Assembly: GCF_900637055.1 (NCBI RefSeq)
Contig: NZ_LR134338.1
Span: 1,241,001-1,305,000, forward strand
Length of the DNA: 64,000 nucleotides
Direction of reading: 5' to 3'
From: Brevibacillus brevis
GTDB taxonomy: Bacteria; Bacillota; Bacilli; Brevibacillales; Brevibacillaceae
In this document: positions 13,249 to 23,008 of the stretch, piece after piece
How positions within the stretch are numbered: the stretch's first letter is position 1
Layout of the letters: every line of letters starts with the position of its first letter
The notes under the pieces: model-generated
The model's database searches: none
Told to the model about the DNA's origin: nothing
Seen by the model: the letters and a program-made list of their open reading frames with translations, nothing else
Position numbers and translations under genes: made by a program

Positions 13249-13437
13249 TTGCTTTGTATGAAGGGCGATGAAGTCAAGATGAAGTCCGGCGAAATAGGCA
13301 TCGTAACCGATACATGGGGGATTGCCCGGGATTGGTGCAAAGTGAAGGCAAATGACGGGCAAATCATTATTACCATGACAGAAAATATTGAATCAATCCT
13401 CAAACATAACCGAGAGAAATCGAGGAGGAAGCCATGA
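13249..13437 (+). CDS. Small KOW-like phage protein
   Basis: 62 residues from a TTG start with GGAGG 8 nt upstream (ATG 13258 would be 17 nt away). The sequence KGDEVKMKSGEIGIVTD, then WCKVKANDGQIIIT, resembles a short KOW or SH3-like beta barrel. It overlaps the next gene by 4 bp (ATGA). Function unknown. Confidence 0.6.
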   Translation: MLCMKGDEVKMKSGEIGIVTDTWGIARDWCKVKANDGQIIITMTENIESILKHNREKSRRKP

Positions 13438-14744
13438 TAAAAATTAGCAAGCTCGAAATCGAAAACGTCAAGCGTGTCAAGGCAGTCAAAATCGAGCCGA
13501 CAAGCTCGGAATTGACGGTGGTTGGTGGGAAGAACGGTCAAGGTAAGACGAGCGTGTTGGATTCCATTGCTTGGGCATTGGGCGGTAATAAGTATCGCCC
13601 TTCCCAGCCCGACCGTGAAGGGTCGGTTGTTCCTCCATATCTCCATCTCGTCCTGTCCAATGGTCTGATCGTTGAGCGTAAAGGTAAAAACTCCGACTTA
13701 AAAGTCATCGATCCGAACGGCCAGAAAGGCGGTCAGCAGCTGCTTGATAGTTTTGTCGAAGAGCTGGCAATCGATTTACCGAAATTCATGAATTCCACGA
13801 GCAAGGAAAAGGCAAATATCCTGCTCCGCATTATCGGTGTTGGTGACAAGCTTCATGAGCTGGAAACCAAGGAAAAGGAAATTTACAACCAGCGCCATAC
13901 CATCGGTCAGATTGCTGATCAGAAAGCCAAATTTGCCAAGGAACAACCGTATTTTCCAGACGCACCGAAAGAACCGATTTCTGCGTCCGAGCTGATCCGC
14001 CAGCAACAAGAAATTCTTGCCCGAAACGGCGAGAATCAGCGCAAGCGGCAACAATTGAATTACTTAGAAACAGAGCGCGAGGCAAAGGGAAAAGAAATTG
14101 CGCGATTGGAAACAGAATTGCTAAAGCTCAAGGAAGAGTATATGAAAATAGGCGAAGATTTGGCGATTGCCCGAAAAGACGCGCTTGACCTACGCGACGA
14201 ATCGACCGCGGAATTGGAAGCCAATATTCAGCAAATCGACGAGATCAACCGCAAGGTCAGAGCTAACCTGGACAAGGACAAGGCCGAAACGGATGCAAAC
14301 GACTACCGCGTACAATACGAGGCATTGACAGGCAATATCACAGCGATCCGTCAGCAAAAGACAGACTTGTTGACGAATGCGAATTTGCCGCTGCCTGGGC
14401 TGTCCGTTGAGGATGGAGAGCTGACCTATAACGGGCAGAAGTGGGACAACATGAGCGGCGCTGAGCAATTGAGGGTAGCCACCGCGATTGTACGCAGGCT
14501 CAAGCCAAATTGCGGATTTATCTTGTTGGACAAGCTTGAGCAAATGGATCTGGAGACTTTGAACGAATTCGGTCGTTGGCTGGAGCAGGAAGGGCTGCAG
14601 GCAATTGCAACACGCGTCAGCACTGGCGATGAGTGCTCGATCATCATCGAAGACGGGTACGTTGCAGGGCAGGAAGGCGTTCAGTTGCAACAGCAGCCAG
14701 GAGCGATCGATCCGGCCCCAACATGGAAAGCAGGTGAATTTTAA
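13434..14744 (+). CDS. SMC/RecN-like AAA ATPase
   Basis: 436-residue ATPase with split ABC-type domain. Walker A GGKNGQGKTS is at about residues 32-41, a coiled coil rich in Glu and Lys spans about 150-300, the signature MSGAEQLRVA lies near 343 and Walker B GFILLDKLEQMD near 363. The plan is that of a short RecF/SbcC/RecN-like protein. In phages such genes lie beside recombination ATPases and are thought to help replication-recombination. It overlaps the genes on both sides. Confidence 0.85.
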   Translation: MIKISKLEIENVKRVKAVKIEPTSSELTVVGGKNGQGKTSVLDSIAWALGGNKYRPSQPDREGSVVPPYLHLVLSNGLIVERKGKNSDLKVIDPNGQKGGQQLLDSFVEELAIDLPKFMNSTSKEKANILLRIIGVGDKLHELETKEKEIYNQRHTIGQIADQKAKFAKEQPYFPDAPKEPISASELIRQQQEILARNGENQRKRQQLNYLETEREAKGKEIARLETELLKLKEEYMKIGEDLAIARKDALDLRDESTAELEANIQQIDEINRKVRANLDKDKAETDANDYRVQYEALTGNITAIRQQKTDLLTNANLPLPGLSVEDGELTYNGQKWDNMSGAEQLRVATAIVRRLKPNCGFILLDKLEQMDLETLNEFGRWLEQEGLQAIATRVSTGDECSIIIEDGYVAGQEGVQLQQQPGAIDPAPTWKAGEF

Positions 14745-15886
14745 TGCAAGTCATCAGTGGAAAGGTAGAAAAGGCCAAGAAGGTGGTAATTTATGGGCCG
14801 GAGGGTATCGGGAAATCCTCACTGGCGGCCATGTTCCCAAAGCCCATCTTCATTGATACAGAAGGATCGACGACGGAACTTGATGTTAACCGTCTGCCCA
14901 AGCCGTCAAGCTGGGAGATGATCAACCAACAAGTTAGATGGGTTATGACACAAATTGGGAGATATGAAACGCTCATAATCGATACGGTCGATTGGGCCGA
15001 AATGCTGTGCGTGGAATGCATTTGTGCCAAGCATCAGAAGAATGGCGTTGAGGACTTCGGCTATGGCAAAGGTTACATCTACGTAGCGGAGGAATTAGGT
15101 CGCTTTTTGAACCTTCTCAGCGACGTAATCGAAGCCGGTATTCATGTCGTGCTGACTGCTCACTCACAGATCATCAAGTTTGAGCAGCCGGACGAGATGG
15201 GAGCTTATGACCGTTACCAGCTCAAGCTTGGACCAAAAACTGGTTCGAGAACGGCAGCACTCGTCAAGGAATGGGCTGATATGGTCCTGTTCATTAATTA
15301 CAAAACGTTCTCTGTTGCTACGGACAAGGAGGGCAAGAAGAACAAGGGGCAAGGCGGAGCACGCACGGTCTATGCCACGCATCATCCAGCGTGGGATGCG
15401 AAAAACCGTCACGGGCTACCGGACGAATTCCCACTGGACTACTCCTATATTGCCCACATCTTCAATGGTTCCACAAAAGTTACAACAAGTACACCACCTC
15501 AACCAGTACAGCGTAGTGCCAAGGAAATAGAGTATGACCTTGTAAATGGTTTACGGAACGCTATTTTAGATGAACAGAAACAGCAGCAAGCTTGGGGCCA
15601 GATGACCGGGGAGCAGCAGATGGCACAGGAGCAACAACCTTCTGCCGAGGATGCATTGAAACCGCACATCCCTAGTAATATTCCACCTTCATTGCGCGAC
15701 CTGATGGTTCAACATCAGGTGTCAGAAAACGAGATTCAGATCGTGGTGAGCAAAAGAGGATACTATCCGATGGATACACCGATTGCGAATTATGATCTTG
15801 GTTTTGTTGAAGGCGTTCTTGTGGGTGCGTGGCAGCAAGTACTCCAAATGATTCAAGATACCAGAAATGATTTGCCATTTAATTAA
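14744..15886 (+). CDS. Sak4-like AAA_24 recombination ATPase
   Basis: 380 residues. A RecA-like core begins KKVVIYGPEGIGKSSLAAMF (Walker A) and has a Walker B-like YETLIIDTVDW, then AHSQIIKFE and a conserved EWADMVLFINY segment, the pattern of phage AAA_24 proteins related to Sak4 single-strand annealing or RecA-type recombinases. The C-terminal 130 residues are a Gln-rich linker plus a small domain. It sits between the SMC-like ATPase and the DUF669 gene, a constant trio in Bacillales phages. Confidence 0.85.
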   Translation: MQVISGKVEKAKKVVIYGPEGIGKSSLAAMFPKPIFIDTEGSTTELDVNRLPKPSSWEMINQQVRWVMTQIGRYETLIIDTVDWAEMLCVECICAKHQKNGVEDFGYGKGYIYVAEELGRFLNLLSDVIEAGIHVVLTAHSQIIKFEQPDEMGAYDRYQLKLGPKTGSRTAALVKEWADMVLFINYKTFSVATDKEGKKNKGQGGARTVYATHHPAWDAKNRHGLPDEFPLDYSYIAHIFNGSTKVTTSTPPQPVQRSAKEIEYDLVNGLRNAILDEQKQQQAWGQMTGEQQMAQEQQPSAEDALKPHIPSNIPPSLRDLMVQHQVSENEIQIVVSKRGYYPMDTPIANYDLGFVEGVLVGAWQQVLQMIQDTRNDLPFN

Positions 15887-15904
15887 CAGCGGGAGGAATT
15901 ACAC

Positions 15905-16489
15905 ATGACCCAAATGGATAGAGAACTTGGATGGGATGACGAGATTCAGAAGGACGGCGGGGAATTTATTGTCCTGCCTGACGGTGATTACAACTTTACA
16001 GTTACGAAATTTGAGCGCGGTCGGTTCGGGGGCAGCGAGAAAATGCCGCCATGCAATCAGGCGAAACTGGAACTAAAGATCCATTCTCCCGAACATGGTG
16101 ACGTTGTTGTATTCCATAATTTGTTCTTGCATACGAAAACCGAAGGGTTGTTGTCCAATTTCTTTGCCGGTATCGGCCAAAAGAAGAAGGGCGAAAAGCT
16201 ACGTATGAACTGGAACGCGGTTGTAGGCTCTAAAGGCCGACTGAAATTGGAGATCAATCGATTCAAAAATAGCAAAGGCGAGGAGCGGACTAATAACCAG
16301 GTAAAGTCCTTTTATCCATATGAGGAGGTATTCGGACAGCAGCAACAACAGCCAACGCAACCGCAATACCAGCAACAAAATCAGTATCAACAGCAACAAC
16401 AATATCAGCAACAACAACAGCAGTATCAAGCACCGTTTCCGACAGGCGGACAGCAGCAAGGTGGCGGATTTACTCCTGGCCAGTTTTAG
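15905..16489 (+). CDS. DUF669 protein, probable ssDNA-binding partner
   Basis: 194 residues. The DUF669 core (REL-WDDEI, VLPDGDYNFTVTKFERG, SFYPYEEVF) is about 140 residues. It is followed by a low-complexity tail of Gln and Tyr made of CAG/CAA runs (about residues 145-178) and a short Gly-rich end. DUF669 genes next to Sak4-like ATPases are believed to bind single-stranded DNA. The Gln-rich tail recalls the flexible tail of SSB but lacks an acidic tip. The repeat tract could vary in length between isolates. Confidence 0.8.
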   Translation: MTQMDRELGWDDEIQKDGGEFIVLPDGDYNFTVTKFERGRFGGSEKMPPCNQAKLELKIHSPEHGDVVVFHNLFLHTKTEGLLSNFFAGIGQKKKGEKLRMNWNAVVGSKGRLKLEINRFKNSKGEERTNNQVKSFYPYEEVFGQQQQQPTQPQYQQQNQYQQQQQYQQQQQQYQAPFPTGGQQQGGGFTPGQF

Positions 16490-16498
16490 GAGGGGCGT

Positions 16499-16723
16499 AT
16501 GTCTGAAACAGTATTGATTCAAGACGAACGCTTTACTTGCATTGGTAAGCCTGCATATGGGCTTTTCAAAAAGTGGCGGGATTTACCAGGGTGCGGACTA
16601 AAGTGGGAACATGACACGCCAGATGGGAAATGCCCGGTATGCCGTGGGAACTTAATTCCGACGTCGATGGTTGGGCCGCAGCACCGTATTTCTGGCGGGA
16701 ACGTGGAGGTAATGAAACGATGA
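16499..16723 (+). CDS. Small zinc-ribbon-like phage protein
   Basis: 74 residues with cysteines in CPVCRG and another Cys and His (GCGLKWEHDTPDGK) that could form a zinc site. It starts at ATG 16499 behind GGAGGGG and overlaps the helicase start by 4 bp. Function unknown. Confidence 0.6.
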   Translation: MSETVLIQDERFTCIGKPAYGLFKKWRDLPGCGLKWEHDTPDGKCPVCRGNLIPTSMVGPQHRISGGNVEVMKR

Positions 16724-18300
16724 ATTTACGACCTTACCAACAGGAGGCGCGGGATTCCATTCAATCTGAATGGGAAAACGGCGTGAAAAGAACGCTTTTG
16801 GTCCTTCCGACTGGTTGCGGCAAGACAATCGTGTTTTCGAAGGTCATCGAAGATCGGGTAAGGCTGGGCGAGCGCGTGCTCGTCCTGGCCCACCGAGGCG
16901 AGCTGCTAGATCAGGCAGCTGACAAGCTTGAAAAATCTACTGGTCTGAAATGTGCTAGGGAACAAGCCGAGGAAACGTCAGTCGGAAGTTGGTTCCGTGT
17001 TGTGGTTGGCAGCGTGCAAACAATGATGCGTGAAAAGCGCCTGGAAAAGTTTGATCGTCAATTCTTCGACTCGATCATCATTGACGAAGCACATCATTGC
17101 TTATCAGAGAGCTATCAACGTGTTCTGAAATATTTCGATTCAGCAAATGTCTTAGGCGTGACTGCTACACCGGACCGTGGAGACATGCGCAATCTCGGAA
17201 GCTATTTCCAGAGCTTGGCCTATGAATACACGCTGCCGAAGGCTATCAAGGGTGGGTATCTCAGCCCGATCAAGGCTATGACTATCCCTTTACAACTGGA
17301 CTTAACAGCAGTTGGTCAGCAGGCTGGTGACTTCAAATCAAGCGACTTGGGAACAGCCCTGGACCCGTATCTGGAATCGATAGCGGCGGAAATGTGGCGA
17401 GTGGCGCAGGACAGAAAAATTGTGGTATTCCTTCCGTTGGTGAAAACAAGTCAAAAATTTGCCAATATTTTGAATTCGTTTGGATTCAAGGCTGCAGAGG
17501 TAAACGGCGATTCACAAGATCGAGCGCAAATTTTGGAAGACTTTGATCGGGACAAATATAACGTCCTATGCAACTCCATGCTGCTAACAGAGGGCTGGGA
17601 CTGCCCAAGCGTTGATTGTGTCGTTGTCTTGCGGCCAACAAAAGTTCGCAGCTTATACAGCCAGATGGTCGGGCGCGGTACCCGACTACATCCTGGAAAA
17701 ACTGATTTATTGTTGTTGGATTTCCTGTGGCATACCGAGCGGCACGAGCTCTGCCATCCAGCGCATTTAATTGCTGAGAATGAGGAAATCGCCAAGGCCA
17801 TGACCAAACAGATTGAGGAAGCCGGAATTGCGCTCGATCTGGAAGATGTCGAAAAGCAAGCTGTGGAAGATGTGATTGCGCAGCGTGAGGAAGCTCTCGC
17901 CAAGCAACTTGAAGAAATGAAGAAACGGAAGCGCAAACTGGTCGATCCATTGCAATTTGAAATGAGTATCCAAGCGGAGGATCTAGCTAGTTATGTTCCA
18001 TCGTTTGGCTGGGAAATGGCACCGCCGAGTGATCAGCAAATCAAGACGCTGGAGAAGTTGGGCATTTTGCCAGATGACATCCATAACGCCGGTAAAGCTA
18101 CGAAGCTGCTGGAGCGCTTGGACAAACGGCGTGAGGAAGGGTTGACCACGCCGAAGCAAATCCGGTTCCTGGAGCAACGAGGATTCGAGCATGTTGGCAC
18201 TTGGTCATTCGACAATGCAAAGCGTCTGATCGATCGTATCGCAGCTAATGGATGGCGTTTGCCGGACGGCATAAATCCCAAAGAGTACCGTGGGGAGTAG
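16720..18300 (+). CDS. SF2 DEAD/DEAH-type helicase
   Basis: 526 residues. It starts NLRPYQQEARDSIQSEW (Q-motif-like), then PTGCGKTIVFSK (motif I), DEAH (motif II) at about residues 125-128, GVTATP (motif III) and the second RecA domain with NSMLLTEGWDCPSVDCVV and SQMVGRGTRLHPGK (motif VI). This is the type I restriction/DEAD plan common in phages. A helical C-terminal region of about 150 residues follows. The ATG is coupled to the zinc-ribbon gene. It probably remodels DNA during phage replication or recombination. Confidence 0.92.
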   Translation: MNLRPYQQEARDSIQSEWENGVKRTLLVLPTGCGKTIVFSKVIEDRVRLGERVLVLAHRGELLDQAADKLEKSTGLKCAREQAEETSVGSWFRVVVGSVQTMMREKRLEKFDRQFFDSIIIDEAHHCLSESYQRVLKYFDSANVLGVTATPDRGDMRNLGSYFQSLAYEYTLPKAIKGGYLSPIKAMTIPLQLDLTAVGQQAGDFKSSDLGTALDPYLESIAAEMWRVAQDRKIVVFLPLVKTSQKFANILNSFGFKAAEVNGDSQDRAQILEDFDRDKYNVLCNSMLLTEGWDCPSVDCVVVLRPTKVRSLYSQMVGRGTRLHPGKTDLLLLDFLWHTERHELCHPAHLIAENEEIAKAMTKQIEEAGIALDLEDVEKQAVEDVIAQREEALAKQLEEMKKRKRKLVDPLQFEMSIQAEDLASYVPSFGWEMAPPSDQQIKTLEKLGILPDDIHNAGKATKLLERLDKRREEGLTTPKQIRFLEQRGFEHVGTWSFDNAKRLIDRIAANGWRLPDGINPKEYRGE

Positions 18301-18316
18301 ACAAGAGGAGGATAAT

Positions 18317-18706
18317 ATGAACGCTCTTAAATCTGTTCAATTGATGCGCAAGTATGCAAATTGTAAGGAATGCGGTAACGACAAAGTTGGTAATGGTGAA
18401 GGGACTTTGCTCATTGAAGACGATATTTTCAAACGCAGTTGCAAATGCGGATGGAGTATTGAAGTGGATGAAAATGATAAGCCTTTGCTAAATCTGACCA
18501 TAGCAGCCTGGGCGACTATTGGGCCAAGAAAGATTTACGAGATTCATGATAAAGATGATAGATTCTTCGGTTATGTCAGTGTTAATGAATTGCAGAAAAT
18601 GGGCTACGTAAAGCGTATCGATCATTGCAAAAAGGCGGAGGAGTTTTTCAATACTCCTGATGGATTGGACTGGGTTAAGAAAAATAGATTTTTCAATGTG
18701 CAATAA
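18317..18706 (+). CDS. DUF3797 zinc-ribbon phage protein
   Basis: 129 residues. The first 55 carry CKECGNDKVGNGEGTLLIE and CKCGWSIEV, the four-Cys zinc ribbon of DUF3797. The rest is a helical tail. GGAGG precedes ATG 18317. The function is not known; the domain occurs widely in phages of Bacillus. Confidence 0.75.
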   Translation: MNALKSVQLMRKYANCKECGNDKVGNGEGTLLIEDDIFKRSCKCGWSIEVDENDKPLLNLTIAAWATIGPRKIYEIHDKDDRFFGYVSVNELQKMGYVKRIDHCKKAEEFFNTPDGLDWVKKNRFFNVQ

Positions 18707-18711
18707 ACGCT

Positions 18712-18807
18712 ATGAATTATAGGGTTCAGTTCTACAAAGGCATACGGCTAGAGCTAGCCGGGTACACCGAAGCAATACCCGGAATAAAAAGGCGTTCGAT
18801 TCAGTGA
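18712..18807 (+). CDS. 31-codon ORF, possible small phage protein
   Basis: MNYRVQFYKGIRLELAGYTE and a short basic end (KRRSIQ). It fills the gap between two genes, but no ribosome binding site is seen. It includes an inverted repeat CCGGGT/ACCCGG (18758-18782), which might instead be an RNA hairpin. Confidence 0.3.
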   Translation: MNYRVQFYKGIRLELAGYTEAIPGIKRRSIQ

Positions 18808-18822
18808 TGGGGGAGTAATAGG

Positions 18823-20739
18823 ATGCAGGAAATTGCAGTTGATAATTTCGCGGGTGGCGGCGGGGCAAGTGTGGGCATGGAACTTGCGTTCGGACGCTCT
18901 GTAGATATAGCAATCAATCATGATCCAGCAGCCATTGCCATGCATCTGGCAAACCACCCTGAGACAGAACATTACTGCGAGTCAGTTTGGGACGTTGACC
19001 CACGTGAAGTTACACGGGGGCGCCCTGTGGGGCTTTGTTGGTTGAGTCCAGACTGTAAGCATTTCAGTAAAGCAAAGGGCGGTAAGCCGAAAGAGAAAGG
19101 AATCCGAGGTTTGGCATGGGTGGCCCTACGTTGGGCGGCAACGGTAAGACCCCGGGTAATCATGCTGGAGAACGTTGAAGAGTTTAAGACGTGGGGGCCG
19201 TTGTTAAAAGACGGTATGCCAGACCCGAAAAACAAAGGCCGCGAGTTCAATGCTTTCATCAATGCGCTAAAACGTCAAGGATACCAGGTTGACCACAGAG
19301 AGTTGCGGGCATGCGACTACGGCGCGCCAACGATTAGGAAACGCTTCTTTCTGATTGCTCGGTGCGATGGACGCCCGATTGTATGGCCGGAACCGACTCA
19401 CGGAGATCCAGAGAGTGCAGAAGTCAAATCTGGAAAGCTACTGCCCTGGCGGACCGCAGCGGAGATCATTGATTGGTCGTTGCCATGCCCGTCCATTTTT
19501 GAACGGAAGAAGCCTCTGGCAGAGAATACGTTGCGTCGGATCGCACGAGGAATCCAGCGTTTTGTGATCGATAATCCGAATCCCTTTATCGTAAAGGTCA
19601 ATCATCAAGGAGAGCAATTCCGTGGGCAACAGATCAGCGAGCCGATGCAGACCATAACAGCAAAAAATGGGTGGGGTATTGTCACTCCTTACATTGCTCG
19701 GATCGGGCAGACCGGATTTGGCGGTGATCGATTGCAGTATGAAGTGGAAGAACCTCTAACGACAATCATAACAAAAGCTGAACATCTACTCGTGACGCCA
19801 GTATTGGGGGTCAATACATCAGGGCACCCAGGAAGTTCGGTAGATGAACCTCTCAGAACAGTCACCACGGGCGGTCACCATATGCTAATTAGTCCAGCAC
19901 TCATCCAGATGGGCTACGGAGAAAGGGAGGGACAGCAGCCGCGCGTTCTTGATCTTGAAAAGCCAATCGGAACAGTTACAGCAGGTGGTAACAAATTCGG
20001 ACTTGCGACCGCTGAATTAATCGCTGTTCCCCATATTACCAAGTTCCGGACTGGAGCTACTGGCCATGATGTCAACGAGCCATTACACACTGTAACTTCT
20101 GGTGCGGGAAGTAAACGTCCTGCTGGAGCAGCTCACGCAATGGGAATGGTAACAGCTTTTCTATCACGCCAATTCGGACAATCAGTTGGACATGCCGCAG
20201 ATGCTCCAGCAGCTACGATAACAGCAGGAGGAGGCGGTAAGTCCGCGCTTGTAACAAGCCATTTGGTCAAGATGCGCGGGACCAATACCGGACAGAGGGT
20301 TGATGTTCCTTTGCAGACGGTGACAGCCGGCGGCAATCACTTCGGGGAGGTCAGAGCGTTTTTGATGGCCTACTACGGCAGCAGTGTCGGGCAGAAGACA
20401 GATGAACCACTTGGAACAGTAACGACTCGGGATCGATTTGGACTGGTGACCATTCATGGGCAAGACTATCAGATTGTCGACATCGGTATGCGGATGCTGG
20501 AGCCACATGAGTTGTTTGCCGCCCAAGGCTTTCCTGACACATACATCATCGATCGGGACGCAGACGGTAAATCATACCCAAAAAGTGCCCAGGTAGCGCG
20601 CTGCGGCAATTCAGTACCGCCCCCTTTCGCAGAAGCATTGGTCCGAGCGAATCTACCGGAGATGTGTACTGGATCAGGAAATTCCTTGGCGTTCGAGAGA
20701 TACAAACAGCAAGAAGGGCAGCTGCAATTGTCTATGTGA
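18823..20739 (+). CDS. Orphan DNA (cytosine-5) methyltransferase with repeated recognition region
   Basis: 638-residue C5 methyltransferase. Motif I is VDNFAGGGGASVGMELAF; the catalytic Cys is in LSPDCKHFSKAKGG (motif IV, with SPDC instead of PPCQ); ENVEEF is motif VI; motif VIII-like YGAPTIRKRFFLIAR follows. The C-terminal SAM motifs are AQGFPDTYI and QVARCGNSVPPP. Between residues about 258 and 545 the protein has at least seven units of the type D/E-EPL-TVT-GG, unusually repetitive for a recognition domain. No restriction gene lies near it, so it probably protects phage DNA from host restriction. Confidence 0.93.
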   Translation: MQEIAVDNFAGGGGASVGMELAFGRSVDIAINHDPAAIAMHLANHPETEHYCESVWDVDPREVTRGRPVGLCWLSPDCKHFSKAKGGKPKEKGIRGLAWVALRWAATVRPRVIMLENVEEFKTWGPLLKDGMPDPKNKGREFNAFINALKRQGYQVDHRELRACDYGAPTIRKRFFLIARCDGRPIVWPEPTHGDPESAEVKSGKLLPWRTAAEIIDWSLPCPSIFERKKPLAENTLRRIARGIQRFVIDNPNPFIVKVNHQGEQFRGQQISEPMQTITAKNGWGIVTPYIARIGQTGFGGDRLQYEVEEPLTTIITKAEHLLVTPVLGVNTSGHPGSSVDEPLRTVTTGGHHMLISPALIQMGYGEREGQQPRVLDLEKPIGTVTAGGNKFGLATAELIAVPHITKFRTGATGHDVNEPLHTVTSGAGSKRPAGAAHAMGMVTAFLSRQFGQSVGHAADAPAATITAGGGGKSALVTSHLVKMRGTNTGQRVDVPLQTVTAGGNHFGEVRAFLMAYYGSSVGQKTDEPLGTVTTRDRFGLVTIHGQDYQIVDIGMRMLEPHELFAAQGFPDTYIIDRDADGKSYPKSAQVARCGNSVPPPFAEALVRANLPEMCTGSGNSLAFERYKQQEGQLQLSM

Positions 20740-20764
20740 GACGACAGAAAGGGTTGTAAAGCCT

Positions 20765-23008
20765 ATGGAAAATAGATTGGATCTCGTTGCGCTGCTGGCT
20801 TACATCGACCCGGCCTATCTTACCTATCAGGAATGGTTAAACGTTGGCATGGCCCTCAAGTATGAGGGCTATACAGCCAGCGATTGGGATGAATGGAGCA
20901 AGCGTGACATGGGCCGTTACCATCCCGGAGAATGCTTTAAGAAGTGGACGACCTTTGAAGGCACAGGTGGTAAGCCAATTACTGGTGCGACGATTACGCA
21001 AATGGCGAAGGACAACGGCTGGTTGCCGCGTTCTGGCGTAGAAGACAGAGAGCTGGGCTGGGATGATGAGATTGCCGGCGATTATGTAGTGGTCGATAAA
21101 AACTGGATCGAGGGCAAGGAGATCCACGAGCCTGCTTCGTGGAATCCAGTGCAACAGCTCACAACGTATCTGGCCACACTGTTTGAGGCATCCGAAAATG
21201 TCGGATACGTGGTGGATACATGGCAAAACGATGAAGGAAAATACCTGCCCACCAAAGGGGCATGGGACCGGACGGCAGGCGAGCTGATTCAATTGCTGAA
21301 TCAAAGCAATGGCGATATCGGGTCAGTGCTGGGTGACTATAATCCCGAAGCAGGGGCTTGGATACGATTCAATCCGCTCGACGGCAAGGGCGTGAAGAAC
21401 GACAATGTGACCGAATTTCGGTACGCCTTGGTAGAGTCCGACACGATGGATATTGAAAAGCAACACGCGATTATGCGTGAGCTGGAGCTGCCAATCGCTG
21501 TCCTCGTATATAGCGGCGGGAAGAGCCTCCACGCGATCGTTCGCATCGATGCTGTCAGCTACGACGAATATCGGAAGCGCGTCGATTACCTGTACAACGT
21601 GTGCAAAAAGAACGGTCTTAGCATCGACAATCAAAACCGTAACCCATCTCGACTTTCCCGAATGCCAGGCATTGAGAGGAACGGGAAAAAGCAATTCATT
21701 GTAGACACCCACATTGGAAAAAGCAGTTGGGCCGAATGGAATGAATGGATTGAGGGAATCAACGACGATCTTCCTGACCCGGAGAGTTTGGCGAGCTATT
21801 GGGACAACATGCCTCCATTGGCACCACCGTTAATCGAAGGTGTGCTCCGGCAAGGCCATAAAATGCTGATGGCGGGTCCGTCCAAGGCTGGTAAGTCGTT
21901 CTTGCAAATTCAGCTTAGTATCGCCATCGCAGAGGGGATCAAGTGGCTAGGATGGCAATGCACGCAGGGCAAGGTGCTTTACGTCAATCTGGAGCTAGAC
22001 AGCGCCAGTGCCTTAGATCGTTTCAAGAATGTTTACCAAGCACTAGGGTTGCAGCCCCTAAACATTGACAAGATCGACATTTGGAATTTGCGCGGCAAAT
22101 CCGTACCGATGGACAAGCTGGCGCCCAAATTGATCCGGCGAGCTGCCAAGAAGAATTACATCGCGGTCATCATCGACCCGATCTACAAGGTCCTGACTGG
22201 CGACGAAAACAGCGCTGACCAAATGGCGCATTTCACAAACCAGTTTGACAAGATCGCAACGGAGCTTGGTGCCAGCGTCATCTACTGTCACCACCATTCA
22301 AAGGGGTCACAAGGCGGCAAAAAGTCGATGGACAGGGCCAGTGGCAGCGGCGTATTTGCCCGCGATCCAGACGCGCTGATCGACTTAGTGGAGCTAGATG
22401 TAACCGAGGCTTTACTCAAGCAAGAGGAAAACAAGGCGGTATGCGCCGTATATAGGCAGCTCTTTGAAAAATTCAATCTGAACTATTTGGACGAGCATAT
22501 CTCCCAGGACGATTTACTGAGTGCCCGGGCGATGGAGGATCACGCCAAACGCGCCATTCCAAGACAAGCGGAAGCAGCCAGAGAGAGCATTGAACAAGCG
22601 GTGCGCAGTGTCCGCAAACGTTCGGCATGGCGAGTGGAGGGCACGCTGCGCGAGTATCCAAAATTCGATGCAGTCAACATGTGGTTCCAGTATCCGATTC
22701 ATCGAGTCGATGACGTGGGCAGCTTGAAGGACATCGAGCCAGAAGGGGAAGCGCCAGCATGGAAGAAGGCGACCGATAAGCGGAAATCGTCTGCCAAGAA
22801 AGAACAGCGTAGCAAAGAGGCACAATTTGAGGATGCTGTGAACAATTGCAATTTTGGTGAGCCTCCGACTGTCAAAGACATCGTGGAATGGTTCGGGAAG
22901 TCCGGTAAAGAGGTTTCTGAGCGGACGGTTAGGGACTGGATCAAGAAGTACGGTTACGTTTTAAAGGACGGCGTGATTGTCAAAGACAACGGCGGAGATC
23001 ATGATTAA
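20765..23008 (+). CDS. Primase-helicase: PriCT and AEP-like N-terminus fused to AAA_25 helicase
   Basis: 747 residues. The N-terminal PriCT-2-like segment (LVALLAYIDPAYLTYQEWLNVGMALKYEG) is followed by a primase-like domain with EFRYALVESDTMD and LVYSGGKSLHAIVR (about residues 210-310). A RepA/AAA_25 ATPase follows with Walker A AGPSKAGKSF (about 370), AVIIDPIYKVLTG (Walker B) and VIYCHHHSKG. A C-terminal HTH (VKDIVEWFGKSGKEVSERTVRDW) could bind DNA. It is the replication initiator candidate of the phage and no separate primase or DnaB is seen. Confidence 0.88.
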   Translation: MENRLDLVALLAYIDPAYLTYQEWLNVGMALKYEGYTASDWDEWSKRDMGRYHPGECFKKWTTFEGTGGKPITGATITQMAKDNGWLPRSGVEDRELGWDDEIAGDYVVVDKNWIEGKEIHEPASWNPVQQLTTYLATLFEASENVGYVVDTWQNDEGKYLPTKGAWDRTAGELIQLLNQSNGDIGSVLGDYNPEAGAWIRFNPLDGKGVKNDNVTEFRYALVESDTMDIEKQHAIMRELELPIAVLVYSGGKSLHAIVRIDAVSYDEYRKRVDYLYNVCKKNGLSIDNQNRNPSRLSRMPGIERNGKKQFIVDTHIGKSSWAEWNEWIEGINDDLPDPESLASYWDNMPPLAPPLIEGVLRQGHKMLMAGPSKAGKSFLQIQLSIAIAEGIKWLGWQCTQGKVLYVNLELDSASALDRFKNVYQALGLQPLNIDKIDIWNLRGKSVPMDKLAPKLIRRAAKKNYIAVIIDPIYKVLTGDENSADQMAHFTNQFDKIATELGASVIYCHHHSKGSQGGKKSMDRASGSGVFARDPDALIDLVELDVTEALLKQEENKAVCAVYRQLFEKFNLNYLDEHISQDDLLSARAMEDHAKRAIPRQAEAARESIEQAVRSVRKRSAWRVEGTLREYPKFDAVNMWFQYPIHRVDDVGSLKDIEPEGEAPAWKKATDKRKSSAKKEQRSKEAQFEDAVNNCNFGEPPTVKDIVEWFGKSGKEVSERTVRDWIKKYGYVLKDGVIVKDNGGDHD

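Noticed and set aside
16199..16522. Minus-strand Leu-rich frame opposite the DUF669 gene
   Set aside because: It is the complement of the CAG/CAA tract.
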